A DNA stretch of 51,439 bases, from assembly GCA_964472545.1 (NCBI GenBank), contig CAYYNP010000034.1:1-51439 (forward strand). Direction: 5' to 3'. The notes below the pieces were generated by a model that saw only the letters and a list, made by a program, of their open reading frames with translations, made no database searches and was not told the origin of the DNA. Position 1 is the stretch's first letter, and every line of letters begins with the position of its first letter. The translations under genes were made by a program, and so were the position numbers. The DNA is from CAYYNP01 sp964472545 (lineage in GTDB: Bacteria; Planctomycetota; Planctomycetia; Pirellulales; Thermoguttaceae). Below, in pieces: positions 17,860 to 26,657 of this stretch.

Positions 17860-18852
17860 CTACACTTCCAACACGATCTTTCCCGCCAGACGGCTCGTCC
17901 GCTTCAGTGTGTTGTCTTCCTGCAGGCGGTGTGCACGCGCGGCCTCTGCCAGAGGCATCACGCGGTCGATCTTCGGTGTGAGTCTCTCTCGGGCCAGCCA
18001 ACGGTTGATTTCCGCGGCGCACTTACGCTGCTCTTGGGCCGGCGCGTTGAACATGGCAAAGCCGAAGACCTTGCAGTCCTTCACGTAAAACTCACCAACG
18101 GGAAACTCCGGCGCCGACTCACGGCCCGCCATCAAGATCAGCCGCCCACCGTGGGCCAGATGCGCTACCGACATTCGCAGGTCCTGCTCGCGGAGCGTCT
18201 CGAACCAGACGTTGACTCCCTCCGGTGCAAACCTCGCCAGGGCCTCTTCGACGTCGTCGGTGCGGTAATTGATCGCCGCGGCGGCACCGAGTGCCCGACA
18301 TGCCTTGACCTTCTCGTCGCTGCCGACGGTGGCCATCACCCGGGCGCCAATGGCCTTGGCCATTTGCACCACGCACGAACCGACCCCCCCCGTTCCGCCG
18401 TTGACGAACACGGTCTCGCCCATCTTCAAGCCGGCGTCGCGAAAGAGCCCCAAGTGGGCAGTGATGCCCACCAGGGCGATGGCGGCCGCCTGTTGGTCGG
18501 TCACGTCCTCGGGCGTGGGGTAGAGCCAACACTCGTCGACCGCGGCGTACTCGGCAAACGTGCCCTGGCGCCCGAGCAGGCCCTGGTTGCTGCCCCATAC
18601 CCGATCGCCCGGCTCGAAGCGGGTTACGTTGGCCCCGACAGCCTCGACCGTACCTGCCAGATCGCAGCCCAAGATGTAGGGCATCGGCAGATCCATGGGG
18701 ATCGTCCCGGCGCGTAGATAAGTGTCGACCGGGTTGACCGCCACGGCGGCCACTTTGACCAGAACCTGATCGTCGCCCGGCTCGGGCTTCGGCAGGTCGC
18801 CATAGATGATGTTCTTTGCCGGCCCCGTCTTCTCGATGTATGCGGCTCTCAT
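17860..18852 (-). CDS. NADPH:quinone reductase-like zinc-independent MDR protein
   Basis: This 330-residue medium-chain dehydrogenase/reductase of the quinone reductase (zeta-crystallin) group lacks the catalytic zinc ligands of alcohol dehydrogenases. The N-terminus shows VKVAAVAVNPVDTYLRAG and GCDLAGTVEAVGANVTRFEPGDRVWG. The nucleotide-binding fold is TVFVNGGTGGVGSCVVQMAKAIGARVMATVGS near residues 144-175. It would reduce quinones or alpha,beta-unsaturated carbonyls with NADPH in the cytoplasm; the natural substrate is unknown. ATG 18852 is the start. Confidence 0.9.
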   Translation of the reverse strand: MRAAYIEKTGPAKNIIYGDLPKPEPGDDQVLVKVAAVAVNPVDTYLRAGTIPMDLPMPYILGCDLAGTVEAVGANVTRFEPGDRVWGSNQGLLGRQGTFAEYAAVDECWLYPTPEDVTDQQAAAIALVGITAHLGLFRDAGLKMGETVFVNGGTGGVGSCVVQMAKAIGARVMATVGSDEKVKACRALGAAAAINYRTDDVEEALARFAPEGVNVWFETLREQDLRMSVAHLAHGGRLILMAGRESAPEFPVGEFYVKDCKVFGFAMFNAPAQEQRKCAAEINRWLARERLTPKIDRVMPLAEAARAHRLQEDNTLKRTSRLAGKIVLEV

Positions 18853-18991
18853 TTCGACTCTTTCAGCGCAAATGAGGGGGACTGGAACTCGCCCGGGGCG
18901 GCCTCGTCTAATTGAGTAGAAGGCTGACTATTGTACGTTACACGTTCTGTCTCATACTGACAAGGTGAGCGGGGCAAAAGTCACAGAATGC

Positions 18992-19020
18992 TTGCAACCC
19001 GCCGCGTCCTCTCGTAGACT
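18992..19020 (+). promoter_or_regulatory. Sigma-70-like promoter for the acetylesterase gene
   Basis: TTGCAA (18992-18997) and TAGACT (19015-19020) are 17 bases apart. The predicted transcript start is near 19027, about 56 bases before the ATG. Confidence 0.5.
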
Positions 19021-19082
19021 CACGCCTTGATGCTCACGTAAAACCAGCCTGCGTTCACTAGCTTTTCTTGGAGGAAACCGCC

Positions 19083-20480
19083 ATGCACTTGAAAGTTCTG
19101 CTGCATCTGGCAGTCGGCCTGTGGTTTGCCACGTTGTCTGCGTCCGTGGCCGTTGCCGAGGTCAAACTTCCCGCCATTCTAGGCGACAATATCGTTCTGC
19201 AACGCGGACAGGCCGCGCCGATCTGGGGCTGGGCCGACCCGGGCGAAATGGTCGCCGTGACCATCCCCGGACAATCGGTTACCGCCAAGGCGGGCGAAGA
19301 CGGCAGTTGGCAGGCCAAACTGGCCGCGCTGGAGCCGGGCAAGCCGTTCGATATCGTGGTGACCGGTTCCTCGGGCAGCAAGACCACCCTGAAAAACGTG
19401 CTCGTCGGCGAGGTCTGGGTCTGCTCGGGCCAGTCGAACATGGCGTGGCGTACTTCCGCCGCACTGGAACCGGAGAAGGAAATCGCCGCGGCAGAATACC
19501 CGAATATCCGGTTGTTCACGGTAGCTCGAAAGAAGTCGCCACAGCCGGAGCCCGACTGTGTGGGCCAGTGGACCGCGTGTAGCCCGACTTCCGTGCCCGA
19601 CTTCTCGGCCGTGGGATACTTCTTCGGCCGACACCTGCACAAAGAACTCGACGTGCCGGTGGGGCTGATCAACACCACCTGGGGCGGCACGCCCGCCGAA
19701 TTCTGGACTCGCCGCGAGGTGCTCGAGGCCGATCCGGCACTGAAACCGCTCGTCGAGCGGGGCTCCGTCCTCTACAACGGCATGATCGCCCCGCTGATCC
19801 CCTTGGCCGTCCGCGGCGCGATCTGGTATCAGGGCGAAGCGAACTGCTCTCGCGCCTATCAATACCGTACGTTGTTTCCCGCCATGATAGAGAATTGGCG
19901 CGCCGACTGGGGGCAAGGCGACTTTCCCTTCGGTTTCGTACAACTCGCTCCCTTCCGCTACGGTCGGTTGGATCCGGCCTGTTGTGCGGAACTCTGGGAA
20001 GCCCAACTGATGACGTTGAAATCCGTGGCCAAGACCGGCATGGCGGTGACCACCGACATCGGCAACGTGTCGAACATCCATCCCCAGAACAAGCAGGAGG
20101 TCGGACGCCGCTTGGGGCTCTGGGCCATGGCCACCGTTTACGGCAAGGAGGATCTCGTCTACTCCGGTCCGATCTACAAGTCGATGAAGGTCGAGGGCAA
20201 CGCGATCCGGCTGCAGTTCGACCACGTCGGCGGCGGGCTGAAGTCGCGCGACGGCGAACCGCTCTCGCATTTCACGATCGCAGGCGATGACCGCCAGTTC
20301 CACCCGGCCACGGCAACCGTCGACGGCGACTCGATCGTGGTCCAAAGCGACAAGGTGGCAAAGCCGGCAGCCGTCCGCTTTGGCTGGCAAGACACGGCCG
20401 AGCCGAACTTCTGTAACGCGGAGGGCTTGCCGGCGTCGTCGTTTCGCACCGACGAGTTTCCGGGGGTGACGCAGCAGTAG
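19083..20480 (+). CDS. Sialate O-acetylesterase-like SGNH hydrolase, exported
   Basis: This 465-residue protein has a signal peptide (cleavage after about ASVAVA) and belongs to the sialate O-acetylesterase (SASA) family, which removes acetyl groups from sugars. The catalytic serine is in VWVCSGQSNM (Ser at about residue 118), the oxyanion-type glycine motif is in LINTTWGGTPAEFW, the segment GAIWYQGEANC is characteristic, and the catalytic His region is IHPQNKQEVG. An N-terminal beta-domain (VKLPAILGDNIVLQRGQAAPIW) precedes the hydrolase. The start ATG 19083 follows GGAGG spaced 7 bases. In planctomycetes these enzymes are usually linked to use of algal or host glycans. Confidence 0.9.
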   Translation: MHLKVLLHLAVGLWFATLSASVAVAEVKLPAILGDNIVLQRGQAAPIWGWADPGEMVAVTIPGQSVTAKAGEDGSWQAKLAALEPGKPFDIVVTGSSGSKTTLKNVLVGEVWVCSGQSNMAWRTSAALEPEKEIAAAEYPNIRLFTVARKKSPQPEPDCVGQWTACSPTSVPDFSAVGYFFGRHLHKELDVPVGLINTTWGGTPAEFWTRREVLEADPALKPLVERGSVLYNGMIAPLIPLAVRGAIWYQGEANCSRAYQYRTLFPAMIENWRADWGQGDFPFGFVQLAPFRYGRLDPACCAELWEAQLMTLKSVAKTGMAVTTDIGNVSNIHPQNKQEVGRRLGLWAMATVYGKEDLVYSGPIYKSMKVEGNAIRLQFDHVGGGLKSRDGEPLSHFTIAGDDRQFHPATATVDGDSIVVQSDKVAKPAAVRFGWQDTAEPNFCNAEGLPASSFRTDEFPGVTQQ

Positions 20481-20554
20481 GCGGTTGGGACGGGAGTCGG
20501 TGTGGGAGCCGTGCTTCTGTGGTGGCGCTCATTTTCCCGGCCCGACGGAACCCA

Positions 20555-20584
20555 TTGCGACTTGCGGCAGACGGACGCTACAAT
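20555..20584 (+). promoter_or_regulatory. Promoter for metK
   Basis: TTGCGA (20555-20560) and TACAAT (20579-20584) are separated by 18 bases, giving a leader of about 43 bases before the GTG at 20634. No SAM riboswitch fold is apparent in so short a leader. Confidence 0.6.
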
Positions 20585-20633
20585 GTCGGTTTGTTTCTGC
20601 CGACAATCCCCACCCACTATTGGAGGGTTTCCC

Positions 20634-21800
20634 GTGCCTAAGGGCAAATTCCTTTTTACCAGCGAGGCCGTCAGCGGAGGGCATCCGGACAAGCTGGCCG
20701 ACCAGATTTCCGACGGCATCCTCGACGCCCTGTTGGCCGAGGACCCCGCCAGCCGCGTGGCCTGTGAGACGATGGTGACCACGGGCATTGCCATTGTGGC
20801 CGGCGAAATCACGACCAAGGCGGTCATCGAACACGCCGATGTAGTCCGCGAGGTCATTCGCGAGGTTGGCTATACCGAAGATGCCATGGGCATCTGTGCC
20901 GACACCTGTGCCGTGATGCTCTCGATCGACCGGCAAAGCCCCGACATCGCCATGGGCGTCGACGAAGACGAGTCGCAGGGCAAGCAGACCGGCGCCGGCG
21001 ACCAGGGCCTGATGTTCGGCTACGCCTGCAACGAAACGCCCGAGTTGATGCCGCTGCCGATCGCCCTGGCCCACCGCATCACCAACGGCCTGACCGAGGC
21101 CCGCCGCAACGGCGACGTCGACTGGCTGCGGCCGGACAGCAAGAGCCAGGTGACCGTCGAGTACGACGGGAATACGCCAAAGCGGATCGACACGGTGGTC
21201 GTCTCGACCCAACACGGCCCCCACGTCGAGCAAGCGCAGATCCGCAGCTACGTGATCGACAACGTGGTGCGCCCGCTGTTGCCGCCCGGATTGACCAACG
21301 GCGACGTGACGTACCACATCAATCCCACCGGCCGCTTCGAGGTGGGCGGGCCGCACGGCGATTGCGGTTTGACCGGCCGGAAGATCATCGTCGACACCTA
21401 CGGCGGCTGGGCCCGACACGGCGGCGGAGCCTTCAGCGGCAAAGACCCCACCAAGGTCGACCGCAGCGCCGCGTACATGGCCCGGCACGTCGCCAAGAAC
21501 GTCGTCGCCGCCAGGCTGGCCGACCGCTGTGAAGTGCAGCTTGCCTACGCCATCGGCGTCGCCAAGCCGGTCAGCGTATTGGTCGACACCGAAGGGACCG
21601 GCAAGATCGACGACGGACGGCTGTGCCAGATCGTGCGCGACCTATTCCCCTTGACACCGGGCGAGATCATCCCGTATCTCGACCTCCGCCGGCCGATCTA
21701 TCGCAAGACGGCCGCGGGAGGACATTTCGGCCGCAGCGAGCCGGAGTTTGTTTGGGAACAAACGCATCGGGCCGAGGAGTTGGCCAAGACGGCCCAATAG
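20634..21800 (+). CDS. metK: S-adenosylmethionine synthetase
   Basis: This 388-residue enzyme makes S-adenosylmethionine from methionine and ATP. All family signatures are present: FTSEAVSGGHPDKLADQISD at the N-terminus, the GAGDQGLMFGYA hexapeptide motif near residue 119, and GGGAFSGKDPTKVDRSAAYMA with the P-loop-like motif near residue 263. The start is GTG 20634, after GGAGG spaced 7 bases; the longer in-frame opening would have to pass through the promoter. The next gene begins 20 bases downstream. Confidence 0.97.
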   Translation: MPKGKFLFTSEAVSGGHPDKLADQISDGILDALLAEDPASRVACETMVTTGIAIVAGEITTKAVIEHADVVREVIREVGYTEDAMGICADTCAVMLSIDRQSPDIAMGVDEDESQGKQTGAGDQGLMFGYACNETPELMPLPIALAHRITNGLTEARRNGDVDWLRPDSKSQVTVEYDGNTPKRIDTVVVSTQHGPHVEQAQIRSYVIDNVVRPLLPPGLTNGDVTYHINPTGRFEVGGPHGDCGLTGRKIIVDTYGGWARHGGGAFSGKDPTKVDRSAAYMARHVAKNVVAARLADRCEVQLAYAIGVAKPVSVLVDTEGTGKIDDGRLCQIVRDLFPLTPGEIIPYLDLRRPIYRKTAAGGHFGRSEPEFVWEQTHRAEELAKTAQ

Positions 21801-21820
21801 CACTCAACCGCGAAAGAACC

Positions 21821-22750
21821 ATGCCCGGCAAGACGTCCGCGATGCTTGAGGGCTTGGCGATGCTCGACCGGTTTGGCCGGCCGGCCCGGCAAGTTGCGCG
21901 TTGGGCTGCCGCTGCGCTGGTGGGGGTCTTTTGCGGCGCGGCGGCCGTGGTCGCCTGGCGATCGGCGGCCGGAGCACTGGCCGAGCCGTTGCCGCCGGGC
22001 GTGTTGGCGGCCGTCGGCGTCTTGACCGTGGTAACCACCGCCGGGTTGCGCGTCTTCTGGCGGCAGGTTGTGCGGAGCGAAGGCCGGCGGAATCTCGACT
22101 TGCCGGTGGCCGTCGTGCTGACCGCGGCCGTGGCGATTCTCGGCGCCGCGTTGAGCCTGCCGGGCCCTTCCGCGGCCGGGTGGATCCCGTTTTGGATGCT
22201 GTTGCTGGGTGTGGAAGCCTGGGCGTGGCGGCCGGGTGCTTGGCGTAGGCCGGAACCGGTCCCGCACGACGCCCCCGCGCCCTCGCGGCGGGTCGATCCA
22301 CCGCAAGTCCCGGCGCCTCATGTGTCGCCGGACGTGCCGCTAGACGTGGACGTGCCGCCAGACGTGGACGTGCCGGTTGCCGAGGCGGAACCATCGGCGC
22401 GCGATCCTCTGGAAGATGCCGCGCCCGACGAAAACGTGACGCAGCAACTCACGCGAAGCTGCACGGCCGACGGCGCCGAGCAACTCGCCGGTTGGCTGCG
22501 GATGCCGTTGGCGGCCGGCCAGCGCAGCGGCAGCGTGCATTTGGCCTTCTGTCCGCCGTTCGACCGCACGCCCGAGTTGTCCGTCGATCAACTCGACGGC
22601 CCCCGCGCCCGCGTCAAGACGGCCCAATTGCTCCCGCACGGCGCCCGCCTCGACCTGAAGCTGTCGGCCGCGGCGGCCGACGCGCCCGACAGCGTGCTGC
22701 TGCAGTTTACGGCCCGATCGAGGCGGGATCGTTCACAACAGAGCGACTGA
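21821..22750 (+). CDS. Membrane protein of unknown function
   Basis: This 309-residue protein has three hydrophobic segments in its first 130 residues (WAAAALVGVFCGAAAVVAW, GVLAAVGVLTVVTTAGL, LPVAVVLTAAVAILGAAL) and a fourth around WIPFWMLLLGVEAW. A proline-rich, acidic linker follows with the near repeat VPLDVDVPPDVDVPV, then a soluble domain (QQLTRSCTADGAEQLAGWLR to SVLLQFTARSR). The C-terminal domain is beta-rich and not recognised. It follows metK by 20 bases and may be co-transcribed with it, but shares no obvious function. Confidence 0.7.
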   Translation: MPGKTSAMLEGLAMLDRFGRPARQVARWAAAALVGVFCGAAAVVAWRSAAGALAEPLPPGVLAAVGVLTVVTTAGLRVFWRQVVRSEGRRNLDLPVAVVLTAAVAILGAALSLPGPSAAGWIPFWMLLLGVEAWAWRPGAWRRPEPVPHDAPAPSRRVDPPQVPAPHVSPDVPLDVDVPPDVDVPVAEAEPSARDPLEDAAPDENVTQQLTRSCTADGAEQLAGWLRMPLAAGQRSGSVHLAFCPPFDRTPELSVDQLDGPRARVKTAQLLPHGARLDLKLSAAAADAPDSVLLQFTARSRRDRSQQSD

Positions 22751-22777
22751 AGCACTGGCGACCAAGAGGAACGTGTG

Positions 22778-23413
22778 ATGAAGGGACAGCCCGACTGGTT
22801 CCGGGAGTACGGCGTGATCCCCCAAGACGCCTCTCCGCCGACGGGAGTCGTCCGGGCCTATTTCTCTCTTGGTCAAGTCGTCGGCCAGTACCTGGGGACA
22901 TTGTTGATGTCCGGCTTGGGGATCGGCTTGGCGGTGGGATTCGGCGCCAGCCAGCCGTTTCCGGTAAGCGTGGCGGCTGCGGCAGCGCCGTTGGCTCTTT
23001 TCGGTGGAATCGTCTACGTGGCGACGCGCAACGACTTCGCTTGGGTCGAGTTGGACGGCAAGACGCTTCGCGCAAAGCACCTCTACACGCGCCGCGTGTA
23101 CGAGCGAACCATCGATCAGATCGACGACCTGTTGACCTTGGTCTGCCGAGCCCGAACGGCTTTGGAAGTGCGCATCGCCGAGGCATGGATCGGACGCATC
23201 CGAGGCATCGAGATCCGCTTCCGCGACAAACGCCGCCCCTTTCGCATCAACCGCGCCGACCCGGCGATGAAGAACGCCAAGGAGTTGATCCAAGCCGTCA
23301 TCTGGCGGATGTCGGAACTAGGCGAGGTCGCCGCCGAGATCATCGACCTTGAAGGCAAGCCACTGGTTCGGCGGATTCACTGGCAGAGCGCGAATCTTGC
23401 CCTCTCCGAGTAG
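22778..23413 (+). CDS. Small membrane protein, possibly PH-like domain
   Basis: This 211-residue protein has two adjacent membrane segments (VVGQYLGTLLMSGLGIGLAVG and VSVAAAAAPLALFGGIVYV). A cytoplasmic-looking domain beginning RNDFAWVELDGKTLRAKHL resembles the bacterial PH-like domains that follow paired helices. The C-terminus adds WQSANLALSE. The ATG at 22778 is used; a GTG one codon earlier overlaps it. It lies 27 bases after the preceding membrane protein gene and is probably co-expressed. The PH assignment is inference from the pattern only. Confidence 0.65.
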   Translation: MKGQPDWFREYGVIPQDASPPTGVVRAYFSLGQVVGQYLGTLLMSGLGIGLAVGFGASQPFPVSVAAAAAPLALFGGIVYVATRNDFAWVELDGKTLRAKHLYTRRVYERTIDQIDDLLTLVCRARTALEVRIAEAWIGRIRGIEIRFRDKRRPFRINRADPAMKNAKELIQAVIWRMSELGEVAAEIIDLEGKPLVRRIHWQSANLALSE

Positions 23414-23431
23414 CACGTACCGAGACTCTGC

Positions 23432-23471
23432 ACCCCCGTCACCCGCTCACCCCGTCACCCGCTCACCCCGT
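23432..23471. repeat. Tandem octamer array overlapping the adenosyltransferase 3' end
   Basis: CACCCGCT and CACCCCGT alternate twice from 23440 to 23471, preceded by a degenerate unit at about 23432. Read on the minus strand, the array includes the last codons and the TGA stop (23463-23465) of the adenosyltransferase gene. Confidence 0.8.
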
Positions 23472-24029
23472 CACGCGTCTCCACGGCACATCGCCTCGCC
23501 CTGCACGGTCGTTGGCCACACGGGCCAATGTGAAGAGCAGATCGGATAGGCGGTTCAAATAGCCCGCCAACGTGGAGGAGACCCGCCGGTCATCGCGACC
23601 CAGCGTGACCACGCGGCGTTCGGCGCGGCGGCAGACGGCCCGGGCGTGGTGCAACGCCGCGGCGGCGCGCGTGCCCGCCGGGAGAAGGAGTTCGGTCAAC
23701 GGCGGAAGCGAACGCTGATGCCTGGCGGTTGCCTCTTCCAACGCCTCGACCCGCGCGTCCGAAAGCAGCGGAATCTTCAGCCGTGACGGATCGCCCGTGG
23801 CCAACTCTGCACCCATCGTCGCCAGGTCGTTTTGCAGTGATGCGAGCAAGCTATCGACGTCGTCGGGCAGGTTCCCTTGAGGCGGTGTTTCCGCTCGGGC
23901 AGCCCCCAGCACGCAACTCAACTCGTCGACGGCCCCCAGCGCCTCGATACGGGCGGCGTCCTTCGACAATCGCGTGCCGTCGATCAGCCCCGTTTCACGA
24001 TGATCGGCAGGTTGGTCGGGGGAAGTCAC
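23463..24029 (-). CDS. PduO-type cob(I)alamin adenosyltransferase-like protein, short N-terminus
   Basis: This 188-residue protein would transfer the adenosyl group of ATP to cob(I)alamin. The family core is clear: RLSKDAARIEALGAVDELSCVLG near residue 20, LLLPAGTRAAAALHHARAVC near residue 114 followed by RRAERR, and GYLNRLSDLLFTLARVAN near the end. What is missing is the N-terminal ATP-binding segment YTKTGDxGxT, which in this family directly precedes the region seen here; only ETGLIDG remains. The GTG start at 24029 has an AGGA site 7 bases upstream, so a missed start is unlikely. It may be divergent or inactive. The C-terminus lies inside a tandem octamer array. Confidence 0.75.
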   Translation of the reverse strand: MTSPDQPADHRETGLIDGTRLSKDAARIEALGAVDELSCVLGAARAETPPQGNLPDDVDSLLASLQNDLATMGAELATGDPSRLKIPLLSDARVEALEEATARHQRSLPPLTELLLPAGTRAAAALHHARAVCRRAERRVVTLGRDDRRVSSTLAGYLNRLSDLLFTLARVANDRAGRGDVPWRRVTG

Positions 24030-24057
24030 GCGTTGTCCTTTCGTCCTCTCGATGGCG

Positions 24058-24131
24058 GTAGCTGAACTCGCAAGAGTTCAGATGTGGCGGATCCAACGCC
24101 GGGGCATCTGAACTCCTGCGAGTCCAGCTAC
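24058..24131. repeat. Bipolar hairpin element, family C
   Basis: This 74-bp element has ends GTAGCTG and CAGCTAC. The left arm after GTAG is CTGAACTCGCAAGAGTTCAG, an 8-bp stem with a GCAA loop; the right arm is CTGAACTCCTGCGAGTCCAG. ATG and CAT flank the hairpins on the inside, as in family A. The sequence is unrelated to family A but the layout is the same. Confidence 0.85.
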
Positions 24132-24210
24132 AGACGGACCCGTTGCCCATCCACATCCAGAATCCCATGCGAGCGGCTACGATACCAACCGGCAATATAC
24201 CCCCCGCCTG

Positions 24211-24239
24211 CTGGCAAGACCACCCGCACAGCGTATAAT
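24211..24239 (+). promoter_or_regulatory. Possible promoter for the TolB-like gene
   Basis: TATAAT at 24234-24239 is preceded after 17 bases by CTGGCA (24211-24216). The predicted transcript start is about 42 bases before the ATG at 24288. Confidence 0.5.
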
Positions 24240-24287
24240 ACTCTCCACGACACGTGAACGCTTATCACCGCATGCGAGGGATGCCGA

Positions 24288-25355
24288 ATGAAACGCCAAC
24301 TTGCCAAACGGTTCGCTTCAAGCTGTCTTGCGGCCGCAGTGCTGCTGACTTGTGCCGCCGGAGCACTGGCCGCCGAGTTGATCGAGTCGACGTACTTGAG
24401 CAACGTCCGCCAAGTCACCTCCGGGTTCGTCAAGGCCGGCGAGGGCTATTTTTCGCCCGACATGAAGACGATCAGCTATCAGGCCGTCGAGAAGGACTAT
24501 CCGTTCTATCGCATCTTCACCCAGCCGCTGGCCGACGGGCCGCCGCGGATGATCAGTTCCGGCCGCGGGCGGACGACTTGCTCGTATTTCCACCCGAAGC
24601 GGCCGAGGATCCTCTACGCCTCGACGCACCTCGACCCGAAGCTCGACGAGACCGAAGCGGCCGAACGACGCCGGCAGGCCGAAGAGGCCCGCACGGGCAA
24701 GACTAGCCGCTATAGCTGGCCGTTCGATCCGCACATGGATATCTACGAGGCCGATCTCGACGGTGGCAACCTGCGGCGGCTGACCACGGCGGCCGGCTAT
24801 GACGCCGAGTGCGCCTACTCGTCCGACGGAAGCCTGATCGTCTTCAGCAGCACCCGCGACGGCGACCCGGATCTCTACGTGATGAACTCCGACGGCTCCA
24901 ACGTCCGCCAGGTCACCGACGTCGACGGCTACGACGGCGGCCCGTTCTTTTCACCGTGCGACCGTTGGATCATCTTTCGCAGTGATCGCAAGAAAGAGCA
25001 TTACTTGCAGATTCACGCCATCGGCGTGGACGGCAAGAACGATCTGGCGCTGACGGACAATGAGGGCGTGAATTGGGCCCCGTATTGGCATCCGACCGCG
25101 CCGTACGTGATTTGGGCGGGGGCCGATCACTCGAGGCCGAACGTACGTCCAAACTACGACCTCTGGCTGATGAAACACGAAATCCGCGACGGCAAGCTGG
25201 CTGCGGCCGGCCCGCCTCAACGTATTACCGACCATCCGGCGGCCGACGTGCTGCCGGTCTTCTCGCCCGACGGGAAGAAACTGATGTGGACCAGCAAACG
25301 CACGGCCGACAAGACGAGCCAGCTTTGGATCGCCGACTTTCAGTTGCCCAAGTGA
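24288..25355 (+). CDS. TolB-like PD40 beta-propeller protein, exported
   Basis: This 355-residue protein has a signal peptide (MKRQLAKRFASSCLAAAVLL, ending GALAAE) and several TolB-type WD40-like (PD40) blades: AEYSSDG-type motifs are seen as CAYSSDGSLIVFSSTRDGDP near residue 183, YVMNSDGSNVRQVTDVDGYD, PFFSPCDRWIIFRSDR and PVFSPDGKKLMWTS. There are no Tol-Pal genes nearby, so a Tol role should not be assumed; planctomycetes carry many such propellers. The URO-D family gene follows after 25 bases and is probably co-transcribed. Confidence 0.85.
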   Translation: MKRQLAKRFASSCLAAAVLLTCAAGALAAELIESTYLSNVRQVTSGFVKAGEGYFSPDMKTISYQAVEKDYPFYRIFTQPLADGPPRMISSGRGRTTCSYFHPKRPRILYASTHLDPKLDETEAAERRRQAEEARTGKTSRYSWPFDPHMDIYEADLDGGNLRRLTTAAGYDAECAYSSDGSLIVFSSTRDGDPDLYVMNSDGSNVRQVTDVDGYDGGPFFSPCDRWIIFRSDRKKEHYLQIHAIGVDGKNDLALTDNEGVNWAPYWHPTAPYVIWAGADHSRPNVRPNYDLWLMKHEIRDGKLAAAGPPQRITDHPAADVLPVFSPDGKKLMWTSKRTADKTSQLWIADFQLPK

Positions 25356-25380
25356 CTTACGAAGCGGAGGGAATCGTCCC

Positions 25381-26505
25381 GTGGCCAAGAATCTCCAGAA
25401 GATCGAACGGATGCAAGCCGCCCTGTCGCACCGCGAGAGCGACCGCGTGCCGGTGGGGGAGTTTTTTTGGACCGGCTTCCTCAAACGCTGCTATGAGAAG
25501 TGGGGCAAGGACTTCGATCCTTATCGCCACTTCGATCTCGATTACATCGTCGTCACGCCCAACATGGACCCGCAGATCCGGCCGTTCGAAGTTCTTGAAG
25601 AAGACGGCGCGGACATCGTCGTGAAGACCGGCTTCGGGGCCACGATCCGCCGCTCGGGCGACAAGCCGATGCCGCGCTATGAGACGTTCTCCGTCGCCGC
25701 GCCGGAAGCCATGGCCGACGTGGCCTTCGACGCTCCTGACGACCGGCGGCGGTTCTACGAAGGCGGCGACGATCAGATCAACTGCGTGGGCGACGCCCTG
25801 CTGCGCGATCTGCCGCCGTGGGACGAACGGGTCGACGCTTATGCCGACGATTTCGCCGTCTTCGGTTCCGTCTGCGAGCCGTTCGAGTATCTTTGGCGGA
25901 TCATCGGCTCGGAGAACTCGCTCTACTGGATGGCGACCGACACCGAGTTGCTGCAGGAATTCGTCGACCGCTTGGGCGGGTTTCTGCTGGAGTTCACCGC
26001 CGCCCAGATCGAGGCCGCCCGGGGACGCCTATCGGGGATGTACATCTGGGGCGATGTGGCCTATGTGCGCGGCATGCTCTTCGGTGCGCCGCGCTGGCGC
26101 GACTTGTTCAAACCGCACGTGAAGGCCTTGATCGATCTCTGCCACCGTCACGGCCTGATGACGATCTATCACGGCTGCGGCTGTGCCAAGGACATCTTCG
26201 ACGACATGGTCGAATTGGGCCTCGGCGGCTATAACCCGCTGGAGGCCAAGGCGGGCTTGGACGTGGTCGAACTGAAGCAGCAATACGCCGGCCGCCTGGC
26301 GTTCGTGGGCAACATCGACGTGCGTGTGCTCGAAAGCGGCGACCCGCAGAAGATCGAACAAGAAGTCCGCCACAAGCTCCAGGCCGCCCGCGGCGGCGGC
26401 TGGGTCTTCCAGTCGGACCACTCGATCAGCAGTGCCGTGGCGCCGGAGAGTTATGAATTGGCGATTCGCACGCTGCGGGAGTTGGGGAACTATCCGCTGT
26501 CGTAG
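25381..26505 (+). CDS. Uroporphyrinogen decarboxylase (URO-D) family protein
   Basis: This 374-residue protein has the URO-D fold but lacks the HemE signature, and is closer in style to the corrinoid-linked methyltransferase (MtaA/CmuA) branch. Visible features are RMQAALSHRESDRVPVGEFF at the N-terminus, MYIWGDVAYVRGMLFGAPRW near residue 220, and TIYHGCGCAKDIFDDMVELG near residue 260, whose His-x-Cys resembles the zinc site of methyltransferases. The next segment NPLEAKAGLDVVELKQQY is typical. The start is GTG 25381 after GGAGGGA. Substrate and partner corrinoid protein are unknown; none is encoded nearby. Confidence 0.8.
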   Translation: MAKNLQKIERMQAALSHRESDRVPVGEFFWTGFLKRCYEKWGKDFDPYRHFDLDYIVVTPNMDPQIRPFEVLEEDGADIVVKTGFGATIRRSGDKPMPRYETFSVAAPEAMADVAFDAPDDRRRFYEGGDDQINCVGDALLRDLPPWDERVDAYADDFAVFGSVCEPFEYLWRIIGSENSLYWMATDTELLQEFVDRLGGFLLEFTAAQIEAARGRLSGMYIWGDVAYVRGMLFGAPRWRDLFKPHVKALIDLCHRHGLMTIYHGCGCAKDIFDDMVELGLGGYNPLEAKAGLDVVELKQQYAGRLAFVGNIDVRVLESGDPQKIEQEVRHKLQAARGGGWVFQSDHSISSAVAPESYELAIRTLRELGNYPLS

Positions 26506-26551
26506 GGGGCCCAGAACGCCGTGAGATCGGCCCACCACCCATCCGGGCCAC

Positions 26552-26581
26552 TTGCCTCTGCCCCCACCCATGGTGTATGCT
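26552..26581 (+). promoter_or_regulatory. Possible promoter for the isomerase-like gene
   Basis: TTGCCT (26552-26557) and TATGCT (26576-26581) are 18 bases apart. The gene starts at 26658. Confidence 0.4.
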
Positions 26582-26657
26582 GGGGTAGCTGGGCGGACCT
26601 TTCGGGCAGTGCCTCGTTTTCATGAAAACCAATCACCAAGCATGAGGATAGTGAGTC

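Noticed and set aside
20481..20633. Possible SAM riboswitch before metK
   Set aside because: The predicted transcript starts near 20591, leaving only about 43 bases, too short for the known SAM riboswitch classes, and no paired stems were seen.
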